DNA of 64,000 nucleotides, taken from assembly GCA_036873135.1 (NCBI GenBank), contig JAPTYO010000018.1, positions 4,092,001-4,156,000 of the forward strand, given 5' to 3'. Below, in pieces: positions 33,845 through 44,681 of the stretch. The position numbers were made by a program, and so were the translations under genes. The notes beneath the pieces are model-generated. The model made no database searches and was not told the DNA's origin. It was given only the letters and a program-made list of their open reading frames with translations. Source of the DNA: Clarkia xantiana subsp. parviflora. Its lineage: Eukaryota > Streptophyta > Magnoliopsida > Myrtales > Onagraceae. Within the stretch, counting starts at the first letter, position 1, and every line of letters starts with the position of its first letter.

Positions 33845-34556
33845 TGTTAAGACGTGTTCCTCGGGTTGGTGATTTTCTGACCCAAGTGACACCTCTTTCG
33901 GGTATTTCGCTCTTTTCCTTGATCCGCTTAGCTTGATTCTCTGATCCTTAGCTCCACTCCTTGTAGACCTGCATAAGGGGCAATACTGAGCACAGAGAGG
34001 GGGGGGGGGTGCTCAGTGAACCCTCTCCGATGCCTAAATGAGTTCGGGTTCTAGAGAGAGAAAATACTTAGAGAGATGACATAGCTAAGCATGCAAAGAT
34101 GTAAACTTGTCCAAATGAATAGAACTTACGAAGTATATATAGGCTACGGGGGGATTAAGGTGGCTTAATGACGCCGTTAATCCCTAAACACACTTTATTA
34201 ACATATAACAACAAGATTAAAACATTTAAAGACACAGAGAGGTGGGTAAAAAATTCTAAGTATGAGTTGGGTGAAAAAGGATGTCGGGGCCCTAGGGGTC
34301 GGATGAGAAATCCGACTCCCAAGGCTTAGGATTGGGTGGACTTGCCCAACCCCTCATAGGAAAGGTGGGGCAAGCCTACCCGATCTCACCTAGGTGAGAC
34401 TATTGGATGGGCCCGGACGAGTATTTTGGTCCGTCCGGGCCTTTCGCACTACTGGTGGAGTGTTCGAGTTTAAGTTTCGATTTACGATTGCAAGTGGGGT
34501 GATTAAATTAAAGCAATTAGAAGGGAGACGGATTCAAATTGGGCGTATATCCATCG
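33845..34556 (-). repeat. 5' LTR of element C'
   Basis: 712 bp. Ends in ccatcg where the other LTR has ccatca, so one terminal base is mutated; the target duplication tatat follows at 34557. Lacks about 70 bp present in the left LTR (24880-24960), between short direct repeats of cccgat. Confidence 0.92.
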
Positions 34557-34561
34557 TATAT

Positions 34562-35957
34562 CATATAAAAGATCACTGTATGTATTTGAAAAGTAATGTC
34601 TAATACTCCTCCTTTATTTATATTAAATTAAATAAACCAATATTTTAATATTTCTACACATCAAAAACATTACAAGATCCATACGAAATATCCCCGCCCC
34701 GAGGACATATATGTGGGTTGGGAAGAAGGAAGAAATGTAGAACAAAAAGGGGTTAGCTTTAAATCAAGTCAAACATAGACTACTTGCTAGCTGTCTCAAA
34801 TATCTTCGCTACTACTATTCCAAGAAGAGAAATCTAACATGAGATTTGACGTCTATCACATCGATAGCTCCTTAATAGAATGTCAATAGTGCCCTTTAGT
34901 GATGACAAACATTACGGACTTACCTTATTCATATGCAATGCTGACAAAGGGTTAATAAGGTCATTGAAGGGGTTTTATGATGCATAGCCATTATCCTCTG
35001 CATCGCTAAGTCACATCACATGGCATGAAGTTAGTATCATGTGGGCACATGTCCAGACTCCAGTACAGGTACGATCCCAAATTATATAACTCCACACCCA
35101 ACAAAGAGTAGTCAAAAGACAACATTCATCCATGATTAATAAATAATAGTAATAAAATTATATTGATTAGTCTCGAATAAAATATTAAACTTAAGTCGAG
35201 TTAATGATTCTGTGAAAAATATGAAATTAATGAATTTTTTTTTGCTAAATTCCGGAAAAGAAATTTATTTTTACAATATGTATATTTATTTTTATTCCTA
35301 TGTAATATGGTTAAAATTGTAATAATTAACTTGTAGCATCGACAGTGGTGGTTTAACTCCTGTGTTGTTTGACTCAAAAGTCTTATGTTTAAAAAGTTTC
35401 AGGGGCGTCACTTCGTGGGAGTCTGAATAAAATATCAATGTACACTTAGCTCACATATTGTGTAAGACACATAAGGAGACAATTGGAATTTGACTTAGCA
35501 AGTCAGCATGTTGTCGGTGGGCATATTGACTATACAAGGCTCCTAGTGGGGTTACGTTAACAGGGTCAGTGCGTGTACTAGTTATTCACTAAGTTTTTCC
35601 GAAACACTTTAGACCGTAAACAAAAGAGTCCAAACATTACGTAGCGGAATGAGTATAGGATCGCACACATTTTGAATTTATAATTCAAACGAGAAAAAGT
35701 TTATTTCTGTTTTTATAAAATAAATATGCAACACACATCGAGCAAAAACCAGATCGGCAATGACAGCATGCGAATATATCGATCAGTTGCAGAATTGTCT
35801 AATCTGAAACAAGCCTAATCATGATACAAATCCTTACAAGAAACCAATAGTATGCATTTAATTCCCAAATTTTATTGGTTATTTCATTCCATGTTGATCT
35901 TGTATAACATATATGTGAAATCGAATAAGAAATATGACGTGCGAAGAGAATGGCATG
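34562..35957. other. Intergenic stretch between C' and D
   Basis: About 1.4 kb, AT-rich. I see no coding frame, element end or RNA gene in it. Confidence 0.5.
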
Positions 35958-35962
35958 GTCCT

Positions 35963-36746
35963 TGTTGGGTTACGATTAAACGACAAAGACTAGAGCCAAG
36001 TACGTTTATTGGTGAGATTGATGAATCGATGACCAACCTTGTTTGGAATGGTGAAAGAAAGGTAAAAGGTCGACTATCATCTTTTGAGGAAGTCGACTTT
36101 CAGAACATGATTAATGAAGATAGAAGCGACCAAGCTACCAGAACTCTATTTTAAAGAGTAAGTCGAGTCGACCATTAAAGACTCTTTCAGAAGTAAACCT
36201 TCCTCCTAAGGAAAGGTACAGGTGGTGACCTGCTTCCACCGCCCTAGAAGTAAACCTTCATTCTAAGGAAAGGTACAGGTGGCGACCTACTTCCACCGCC
36301 CTAGAAGTAAACCTTCCTCCTAAGGAAAGGTACAGGCGGCGACCTGCTTCCACTGTTGAAGGAAGAAACCTCCTTGACTAAGGAAGGGTGAGCTGGTGAC
36401 CTGCTTGTCACCTACTTAAGCTGACTCTGGACAAAACCCTCCCCAGAGGGTAACCGCCATACGAAGTCGGTAACATTTCCCCTATATATAGGGACTCACT
36501 TTCATTATTTAAGTTGGAAGATTTATCAGTTATTCTATATTATGTTCTCGATATTCATTGCTGACTTAAACTTCTGAGTGGAATCAAGGGCCATCCCCAC
36601 CTCTTTTAGGTCCTCGCCTAGCACAAAGCCACCAAAGAAAACTAAGTGTCCACGCGACCAAGAAAGATACATGAGTGAGCTAGCCCCCGGCGAGATCTAA
36701 AGTCCACTACTCGAAGTTCCAAGGCCACGTCATTTATATCCCAACA
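35963..36746 (+). repeat. 5' LTR of element D
   Basis: 784 bp from TGTTGGGTTACG to TATATCCCAACA. Contains three copies of a 57-bp unit (agaagtaaaccttc(c/a)t... acctgcttccaccgccct) at about 36190-36360 and a TATA word (cctatatatag) near 36480. Confidence 0.9.
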
Positions 36747-36748
36747 TT

Positions 36749-36766
36749 TGGCGCCGTCTGTGGGAA
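36749..36766 (+). promoter_or_regulatory. Primer binding site of element D
   Basis: TGGCGCCGTCTGTGGGAA, identical to that of A, two bases after the LTR. Shared priming with A and B would help a pol-less element use their RT. Confidence 0.8.
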
Positions 36767-36782
36767 ACAGATCAAAAAAGTC

Positions 36783-38150
36783 ATGGCCTCCGAGAAGAAC
36801 AAGATGCCAAACCCTGTGGTTGAGGAGATGGGAAATACTCAAGCAAGTCCCACCACCTCAAGACCCACACCAGAAGAAGACCCACTAGTGCCCCAAGCTA
36901 ATGGTACTGGTGGCGAAGAGAATCTCAGCCATTCCAAGTCACTACCAAATACGGAAGAGGCGAGAACCGTCCCTCCGGCTGTCCCTCAGGAGATAATGGC
37001 GGTCTTCATAGCCTTCTGGAAACAAGCCCAGGAAGGAACGGTTCCTGACAAAAAAGAACCAACTCGAGAAGTCTCCCAAAAGGAAGAGGTGGCTTCCAGT
37101 GTGAAGATCGTGGAAAAGGATCTCCCGGAGAAGGCCCCTAAAGCGCCAGAGGGCGAAATGGCGAGAAAAAGCCCTGTCATATTCATTATATGACAAGTAG
37201 AAGAATTACTGGAGAAGAAAAGAAGAGGATCGAGTGATCTACTTGTCGTTCGCGACCACACTTCTCATCCTTTCCCCAAGAGGTTATTCAATTTTCGAGT
37301 CCCTGAGCAAGTCTTTGCGAGGAACATCGAGGACTACACAGGCGAGGGAGACCCAGTTCGCCATATCAACGCCCAAAACTCTTCCCTCCTAGGAGGAGGG
37401 GCAACACCGGACCACTACGCGGTGCTCTTCCCCACAACTCTGAAGAAAGAGGCGTCTACCTGGTTCTATGTTCTTCCAGATAACTCAATTGACTCATGGG
37501 AAGAGTTGAAGGCCAAGTTTATAGAGGGTCACATAGGCCAAAGACAACGCCTCAAGAGTATGGATTATCTGGATAAAATTGAGTAAGGTCATGATGAAAC
37601 CTTAGCCAATTATTATACTAGATACCATAAGATACTTCAGCAGCTGAATGAAGACGCCACTAATGGCGAATTGATCAGGACCTTCTGGAGGGGTCTCAGG
37701 GTACAAAGTCAAGCCTTGAAGTATAACATGGTGATGAAGCCAATACGAAAGATTGACGCTCTCGCCATCAAGGTTAAGAAGTAAATCGACTTGGAGAGGT
37801 CACATGAAAGATCGCCCATGGAAGTCAAGAGGCTGAATACTCCAACCAAGGCCAAAGAAAGTTCCTCTTCTCGACCATCCAAGAGAAAAGAAAGACGAGA
37901 AGGAACTTTTCGACAAGGAAATCGCTTGGGAATGAAGAAGGGGAGCCTAATCCTTATTCCTCAAAATTCACTCCACTCACACATAATATATCTATGGTGC
38001 TTCAAGAGATGGAGAACCTTAGACTGGATGATCCCTCTCTAGTCAGGAAAAGCCCGATGGGATCTTTGATGAACGACTATTGTCGTTACCATTGAGTTCA
38101 AGTGCATGACACAAATGAATGTGTTGCTCTGAAACACGACATTGAGGCGC
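36783..38150 (+). pseudogene. gag: Element D gag (heavily broken)
   Basis: ATG at 36783 (MASEKNKMPN) shortly after the PBS. The charged N-terminal part ends at an in-frame TGA (37191), continues in frame into the gag core (EASTWFYVLPDNSIDSWEEL, ETLANYYTRYHKIL, ELIRTFWRGL), with TAA at 37584 and TAA at 37782. A shift lies between about 37930 and 38030, and TGA at about 38094 falls inside the CHHC knuckle (CRYH then HDTNEC). Not functional. Protease follows directly. Confidence 0.83.
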
Positions 38151-38920
38151 TAATTCGAAGAGGTAAACTATTAAAGTTTATCGAAAAGCCCTCCAAAGCG
38201 CCCAGAAAACGAAGTCGTAGCCCTCAAAGGAATTCTCTATCTCCCCCCCATAACAATCCAACCCCGACTCAAAGGGGAACGATAAATGTCATCGCCGGAG
38301 GATTTTCTTCTGGAGGAGAGACCAACCTCGCCCGGGAAGTCTATGCTGCTCGAACATCGCATGAGGATGAAGGCGGGAGACAGGAGGAAATCGACCCGAT
38401 AACCATAAGCTTCACCACTAACTACTTAATGATGGTTACTCATCCTCATGATGAAACCTTAGTCATCACTTCCACACTAGAAGAGTATGAAGTAAAGAGG
38501 ATTCTCATCGACAGTGGGAGCTCGACGGACATACTCTTTTACGAAGCTTTCCAAAATTTGGGGCTAACTAGAAGAGATCTCCTCAACGTCGACTTTCCCC
38601 TCATAGGATTCGCAGGAAGAGCTACCTATCCAATGGGAGCCATCAAGTTGTCAATGACTTTGGGAAAGGGAAAAACGACCCTTACAATTGAGGTGCTTTT
38701 TGTGGTCGTCGACGCCGCCTTCTCATATAACGCCATCATCGGAAGAACGACTCTCAATCCCCATCGTATAATCCCGTCAAGTGCTCATCAAGTAATGATA
38801 TTTCCGACACCACAGAGGATAGGGGAAGTAAGAGGAGATCAAACCGCATCCCGACGGTGCTACGTCAGCTCAATGCGGCGTCGAAATCAAAGAGAAGTCA
38901 TAGAAACTACGCCTAGTTAA
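38102..38920 (+). pseudogene. Element D nucleocapsid end and protease
   Basis: Open over 272 residues. It starts within the knuckle (HDTNECVALKHDIEALIRRG), has a short KRSRSPQ stretch, then protease: VKRILIDSGSSTDILFYEAF (canonical DSGSS active site, unlike DGGSS in A-C), FAGRATYPMGAIKL, YNAIIGRTTLNPHRI. It ends with TAA shortly after SSMRRRNQREVIETTPS. RT would start downstream in an autonomous relative but the array begins about 150 bp later instead. Confidence 0.87.
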
Positions 38921-39060
38921 GAAAGCAATTATGTTTATCTTTTAAGGCTAATTTTTGTCTTATGATTCTTTTTGTGTAAAACTCAGGAAGGATAAATAAA
39001 TATAAAACCTCTTAAGGCCCCTTTTATTTCAAGAATTCCGAGTTCTTCCGTCAAAATACT
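38921..39060. other. Short spacer after protease, element D
   Basis: Non-coding; contains aataaataaat, a possible polyadenylation-like word. No trace of RT. Confidence 0.4.
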
Positions 39061-39965
39061 CAAAGAATCAACTATCAACAATCTGATATCATCTAAATCA
39101 CTCAGAATTGGTCGATAAAGAGGTGGCGTCGAGGAAGAGCTTTTTCTGAATCGAGAGCGACCATCAAAGATCTGATATCTACTAAATCACTAAGATCGGT
39201 CGACTACTCGAAAGAGGTTAAGTATTGAAGAGCTTTTTCTAAATCGAGAGCGACCATCAAAGATCTGATATCTACTAAATCACTCAGATCGGTCGACTAC
39301 TCGAAAGAGGTTAAGTATTGAAGAACTTTTTCCAAATCGAGAGCGACCATGAAATATCTGATATCTACTAAATCACTCAGATCGGTCGACTACTCGAAAG
39401 AGGTTAAGTATTGAAGAACTTTTTCCAAATCGAGAGCGACCATCAAAGATCTGATATCTACTAAATCACTCAGAACAGTCGACTACTCGAAAGAGGTTAA
39501 GTATTGAAGAACTTTTTCCGAATCGAGAGCGACCATCAAAGATCTGATATCTACTAAATCACTCAGATCGGTCGACTACTCGAAAGAGGTTAAGTATTGA
39601 AGAACTTTTTCCAAATCGAGAGCGACCATCAAAGATCTGATATCTACTGAATCACTCAGATCGGTCGACTACTCAAAAGAAGTTAAGTATTGAAGAACTT
39701 TTTTCGAATCGAGAGCGACCATCAAAGATCTGATATCAACTAAATCACTCAGATCGGTCGACTACTCGAAAGAGGTTAAGTATTGAAGAACTACTGCCGA
39801 ATCAAGAGTCGACCATCACAGATCTGATATCAACTAAATCACTCAGATCGATCGACTACTTGAAGAAGTACTATAAACTGATCTTCTCAAAGTCATATAT
39901 CGATCATCTAGAATCTGATATCAACCAAATCACTCAGAGGGATCGATGACTCAGAAGACAGGTTA
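39061..39965 (+). repeat. Tandem repeat array of element D
   Basis: About nine copies of a 93-bp unit: tctgatatctactaaatcac, tcagatcggtcgactactcg, aaagaggttaagtattgaag, aactttttccaaatcgagag, cgaccatcaaaga. Copies at both ends are more diverged. Unrelated in sequence to the arrays of A/B and C but in the same place. Confidence 0.93.
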
Positions 39966-40428
39966 TATTTTCTAAGGATAAAATCCTCCTTAAATATTAA
40001 CTATCGATTATATAGAGTTTAAACGTTTCGCTCTCTAAAATCGAGTAAGAGCCTTATTCTTGAAAAGGTAAATTCTGATTTTGGGTAAATTTATCACAAG
40101 AATGATTGGAAGTGAGGATTAATGCACAAGAATTGCCAGAAAGAAGGCTCCCTTCTATCATTAATAACTACTGATTACATCAAGTCGAGATTATAGAGGG
40201 ATGGGAAAAGAAAAAGGAAATCTATACATATTTTTTCCTACTCCTAGCCTCCTCCTCTAAGTAATCTTGAAGGATCCCCACCTTCGAGAAATCAAAACTA
40301 GGGTCCATGGCCCTGATATCCCCCACCACAGAGGAAAAGCTGGAAAGAAGCATCTGCCCACTGGCCATAGCGGTGTCGATTTGAAAATCAGCGCTAGCCT
40401 TATACTAAGCAATGATCTCGGGGGCAGA
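39966..40428. other. Spacer between array and antisense gene, element D
   Basis: Non-coding; would be the 3' untranslated part of the antisense gene. The open frame at 40267-40509 is not shared with other elements. Confidence 0.45.
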
Positions 40429-42560
40429 CTACTTATGCTCCTCTATCTCCGCTCTCAACAAAGCGATCTCCTCTTGATGAGAAGCCACCTTGGCATGAAA
40501 AACCCTTAAGAAAGCGACGGAAGTACGACGAGCATCATCCATCAATGCTCCTAGAGTCATGGAGGCCCTCACTGTGTCCTTCAGAAAGGTGACTTCTTCG
40601 ATCATATTAGCGGAGGCCCTTACCGTGTCCTCCAGGGAGGCGAGTTCTTTGGCCATAATGGCGGAGTCCTCCTCCAGACGACGAAATTCCTCTTCCAGGC
40701 GGGTATTTTCTCCTCGGAGGCGTTGCACCTCTTCTGCCTCCGACTCCACTGAGGCGAGCTTCCCTTTTAAAGAGGAAACATCTTCACCCAAGTCGATGAG
40801 CAGCTGACCGACTTGTAAAAAATCGCGGGTGGCCTGAAAGCATAGCAAGATAAGTACGGAAGCGATTTCAGAGAAATCAAGACTATGAGGAGGATAAAAT
40901 TATGTACCTTGGCCTGCCGATGTAGGAACATACGAGCAGTCTCATCAGCACATTCCACAGGAATGCGAGGGAGATCTTGAGGAGGAATGGAGCCATTTAT
41001 AAGATGGAGGGCTAACTCCCTATTGGCGATGGAGTGTCCTTCTTTCAACTGATAGCCCTTCAAAGAAACCAGGGGATCCCCGGGTTGGCGACACCCGAGG
41101 ATGACTCGGGGGCAGTATGAAGCATCTTTCAGGAAAAGGGAGGACCTTCAAACTTCAAGCCAGTCACGACTTGGGAGCTAGAAGCTTCACCACGACCCCC
41201 TTCCTCCGGGGCGACTTCTACAAGAGGAAAATAAGTTGAAAAAGTAAGGAAATCCAAACAAAGATAAAATCGAGAATGGAAAAATTTCTACCTTTGGGAG
41301 TCGGGGAGACAGAAATGGCAGGGATGTCTAAGGAAGCCGTCTCCTGGAACTCTGAGATAGGAGTGGCGTCGACTGCATGCGCCCTTTTATTAGGCTTGGA
41401 AATACCTCTGTGGGCAGTCCTCTTGGTCCTCACGCGAGGAGTCTTCACGACGTCCTCCACAGATTCCGCCTTCTCAGAATTGGGGGCAGCCTCAGTAATA
41501 GCTCCCGCCAGAGAGGGTTGTTCAAAGGCGACCTCAGAGCTGGTCGCCGCAGAATCGTCCAAGGGCACTCATGTTGCCGCCTGACCACGAGCATAAAAAA
41601 GGTTCTTAAAGAGACCTACATGAAACCAGAAGAGAATTTAAAAAGCTACTATGAAAAAGAAGTTACCCAATCAAGAGGAGGATCTTCAGTGCGAAGACGA
41701 ATTGAGGATCTAATAAGAGCCTCTTCTGTTGTATCTTCAACAGATTTCCACGGTTCAAACTCTTTCGAGTTCACGACGGCGTGAATCTGGCCGACCGTGG
41801 CGATTTCCTCAGGAGTTAATCCACGAAGACTGGAGGGACCATCAGCACCAAGGGGAGGGGATATGGGCCAAGTGACGCCTTCTCGACAGAAAAAGTAATA
41901 ATGCTTCCAATTTGCATTATAAGACTTGAGCCCAACCACCAATTCCTTGGCCGATTTCCAAGAAAGTTGGTCATCTGAGGGTCATCGACCTTTGAAACCA
42001 AAGATCATCGACTTTCTTCTCAACAATTGATAGAAGCATCAAAAGATTTGAAGGGTGTACGTCCAATTATAGACATCGCACAAACATCGAAAACCAAGCG
42101 GATAGCATTGACTGTGAGCTGGCAAGGATGTATCCCATAATGCTCACAGAGATCATCCAACTCTGTGCAAAAAGGAAATCGGAACCCCGCCTCAATCTGG
42201 CCCGTATATACTAGGACCTCTCCATCTCTAGCCCTATATCCTTGTTCGGGGGGACCAGCATAACGAGAGCCTTCATGATTGCTCAGATTACCTAGGGTCA
42301 CGGCTTTTACGAAAGCGGCGCCAGACAATTTATTTTCTTTGGGAGACTCAGGAAAAGAAGGGTTGAACCCTTGCGACCTACCTTGTTGGAATTGAGCAGC
42401 CATAGGAGTCTGAGAAAGGGATCGAAGGAAAGAAGCTTCTCGAATCGGATCGGAAGGACCAGCGGTGGCGATTCCAACAAGAATTCTCTCTTCAGGAGCG
42501 CAGGGACGAGGCGAGCTAGGGTTAATGAAGAAAGCACTATATTGATTCGCCAGGATGACT
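40429..42560 (-). pseudogene. Element D antisense gene (multi-exon)
   Basis: On the - strand. First part (42560-42020) has GEVLVYTGQIEAGFRFPFC then DDLCEHYGIHP, the shared motif. Next block (42001-41660) has NWKHYYFFCREGVTW and ends LDW just before GTAACT, the same W|GTAA donor context as A and B. Then a block 41568-41280 (basic, KRTAHRG...), a block 41063-40910 with ALHLINGS-type sequence equivalent to ALHLLAGS of A and B, and, after a GTACAT...TTTCAG gap, a coiled coil (40840-40432) ending EEIALLRAEIEEHK. Stops and shifts separate several blocks. No clear initiator ATG. Confidence 0.7.
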
Positions 42561-42602
42561 AAAAACGAGAGTAGGAAGTAAAAAATGAAGATTAAATGGT
42601 GG

Positions 42603-42610
42603 TATTTATA
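42603..42610 (-). promoter_or_regulatory. TATA box of the element D antisense gene
   Basis: TATAAATA on the - strand upstream of the first antisense block, matching the position of the TATA boxes in A and B. Confidence 0.5.
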
Positions 42611-42920
42611 CTAAAAAGTATTAACCGCTTAACTTCCCAAGGAAGTTTTCGCGAGGTCAGGCATTCGTTGGGTCATTCCCTGACAACATGACCGTTGCCT
42701 TGCACCTGTCAAGGGCTTATCGAGGTGACTCTCCAGCTTCTCCCAGACCAACGGTCAGGAAAGCCATAAGGACTAGCATTTCACCTCGACTAAAGGTATC
42801 CTCTTTTAGCCTATCCAACCGAGGTTAAGTGAACTAATAGAGACGGAATTTCGCTCTAACATGGTCAAGAATTATACTCGACTCAAGACCTCCTCTTCAT
42901 AAATGAAGCTGACGACTTAA

Positions 42921-42934
42921 GTCTCGGGGGCAAG
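42921..42934 (+). promoter_or_regulatory. Polypurine tract of element D
   Basis: gtctcgggggcaag immediately before the 3' LTR start TGTTGGG. Confidence 0.65.
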
Positions 42935-43565
42935 TGTTGGGTTACGATTAAACGACAAAGACTAGAGTCGAGTACGTTTATTGGCGAGATTGAAGAATCG
43001 ACGACCAACCTTGTTCGGAATGGTGAAACAAAGGTAAAAGGTCGACTATCATATTTTGAGGAAGTCGACTTTCAGAACAAGATTAATGAAGATAGAAGCG
43101 ACCAAGCTACCAGACCTCTATTTTAAAGAGTAAGTCGAGTCGACCATTAAAGACTCTTTCAGAAGTAAACCTTCCTCCTAAGGAAAGGTACAGGTGGCGA
43201 CCTGCTTCCACTGCCCTAGAAGTAAACCTTCCTCCTAATGAAAGGTACATGTGGCGACCTACTTCCACCGCCCTAGAAGTAAACCTTCCTCCTAAGGAAA
43301 GGTACAGAGGGCGACCTGCTTCCACTGTTGAAGGAAGAAACCTCCTTGACTAAGGATGAGCTGGCGACCTGCTTGTCACCTACTTAAGCCGACTCTGGAC
43401 AAAACCCTCCCCAGAGGGTAATCGCCATACGAAGTGGGTAACATTTCCCCTATAAATAGGGGCTCACTTTCATTATTTAAGTTGGAAGATCTATCAATTA
43501 CTCTATATTATTCTCTCGATATCCATTACTGATTTAAGCTTCGGAGTGGAATCAGGGGTCATCCC
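42935..43565 (+). repeat. 3' LTR of element D, left part
   Basis: Same start and 57-bp array as the 5' LTR. Interrupted after ...gggtcatccc by element B; atccc (43561-43565) is the left target duplication of B. The remainder is at 54640-54790. Confidence 0.9.
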
Positions 43566-44262
43566 TGTTGGATCACGGTTGGAACTCTGGTACGTTCTTG
43601 ACGGAAGTCTGAACTCCTTTGCTCCAAGTAATCCTGCAAGAAGGGGATAGACCGGGCGGTGACCCAGAATCCCTCTCTGATGCTTAAATGAGTATCTCGA
43701 TGTAGGCAAGCAAGTATGAGTATGTGAATGTATCAATTCTGAGGTAACTCCTTCCTTTATATAGGGGAGGAGTTACCCCAGTTACCTGTTGCGATAATTG
43801 CTGGGGGCAGTTAGCCCACGTCCCGTTTATCTCGGCCACTTGCCCACGTTCCGTCTTTTCAGGCCAATTCCCCACTGTGTTGATAGTGGGCGTGTTTCTC
43901 GTCCTCATTCTCTGGTAGCAAGTCCCGACGGATGTCGGGGACTCCAGAGTTATCTCCTTTGGTCACCGCTCGGGGCCCCTCGTCATCGGGACAGGGCCAG
44001 TATTCTCAGGGATTCAATATCGGGGCCTACTCAAAGGCATATCATCGGGGCCTACTCAAAGGCATATCATCGGGGCCTATTTAAAGGCGTATCATCGGGG
44101 CCTACTTAAAGGCGTATCATCGGGAGCGTTCAGCTAATATGTCGGGACCGACCTTGTGGGGTCCCCTCGTATTGGTCTTCTAAGCCTCTTTTGGGGCCCA
44201 GTGGGCCTACTTCGCCGTTTAGTCGCCGTTAATGGGCCTAACGGCTATATTGAAACCCATCA
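43566..44262 (-). repeat. 3' LTR of element B
   Basis: 697 bp; on the - strand TGATGGGTTTCAATATAG to GTGATCCAACA. Four to five copies of a 25-bp unit (atcggggcctactcaaaggc) at about 44015-44130, and a TATA word (ctatataaagg, - strand) near 43753. Confidence 0.92.
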
Positions 44263-44276
44263 TTTGCCCCCAAGAC
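44263..44276 (-). promoter_or_regulatory. Polypurine tract of element B
   Basis: On the - strand tcttgggggcaaa next to the LTR start TGATGGG. Confidence 0.7.
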
Positions 44277-44526
44277 ATGAGGGACTTACAGTTCGTCGTG
44301 TCTTCCAACTCCGGACCTCCCGATATTCCGAGGATAACCACCGAATCCGAAAAGGTTTCTCGATTACTCAACTATTAAATGCGATGGGTGATGAAGCGAC
44401 GGCTTGGGTACCCGTTCCTGCTTTTTCTGAAAAAGCGCTTTTTAGCTGTTTTGTCGCTAGCGCCTCAACGAAGCGTTTCATCTTCAACGGTCCTGATTGC
44501 AACGTCTCTTTGGCTACCCTCTCTCC

Positions 44527-44533
44527 TATAAAA
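44527..44533 (+). promoter_or_regulatory. TATA box of the element B antisense gene
   Basis: cctataaaacccc, about 155 bp before the ATG at 44682. The equivalent box in A is CTATAAAACCC. Confidence 0.62.
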
Positions 44534-44681
44534 CCCCAAATCTTGGTACTATTCAGTTCTCCTCCACCATTTCATCCTCTTGTGATTTCAAAAGCTCAAG
44601 CTCTCCTTTCTAATTTCTGATCAGCACTCCGGCAGCCAGGATCTCCGGCCATCAAGATCATCTTCTCTTCTCCGCTTCACC

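Larger units (their letters stand above)
24352..34556 (-). mobile_element. Element C': complete non-autonomous Ty3/gypsy element, family C
   Basis: Two LTRs (24352-25135 and 33845-34556) flanked by tatat (24347-24351 and 34557-34561). Read on the - strand: 5' LTR, PBS, gag, protease, second gag-like half, tandem repeats, antisense gene (+ strand), GC-rich block, polypurine tract, 3' LTR. No RT, RNase H or integrase. LTRs differ by roughly 3-4% plus a deletion of about 70 bp in the right one. It faces element C across about 5.3 kb, making a large imperfect inverted repeat. Confidence 0.92.
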
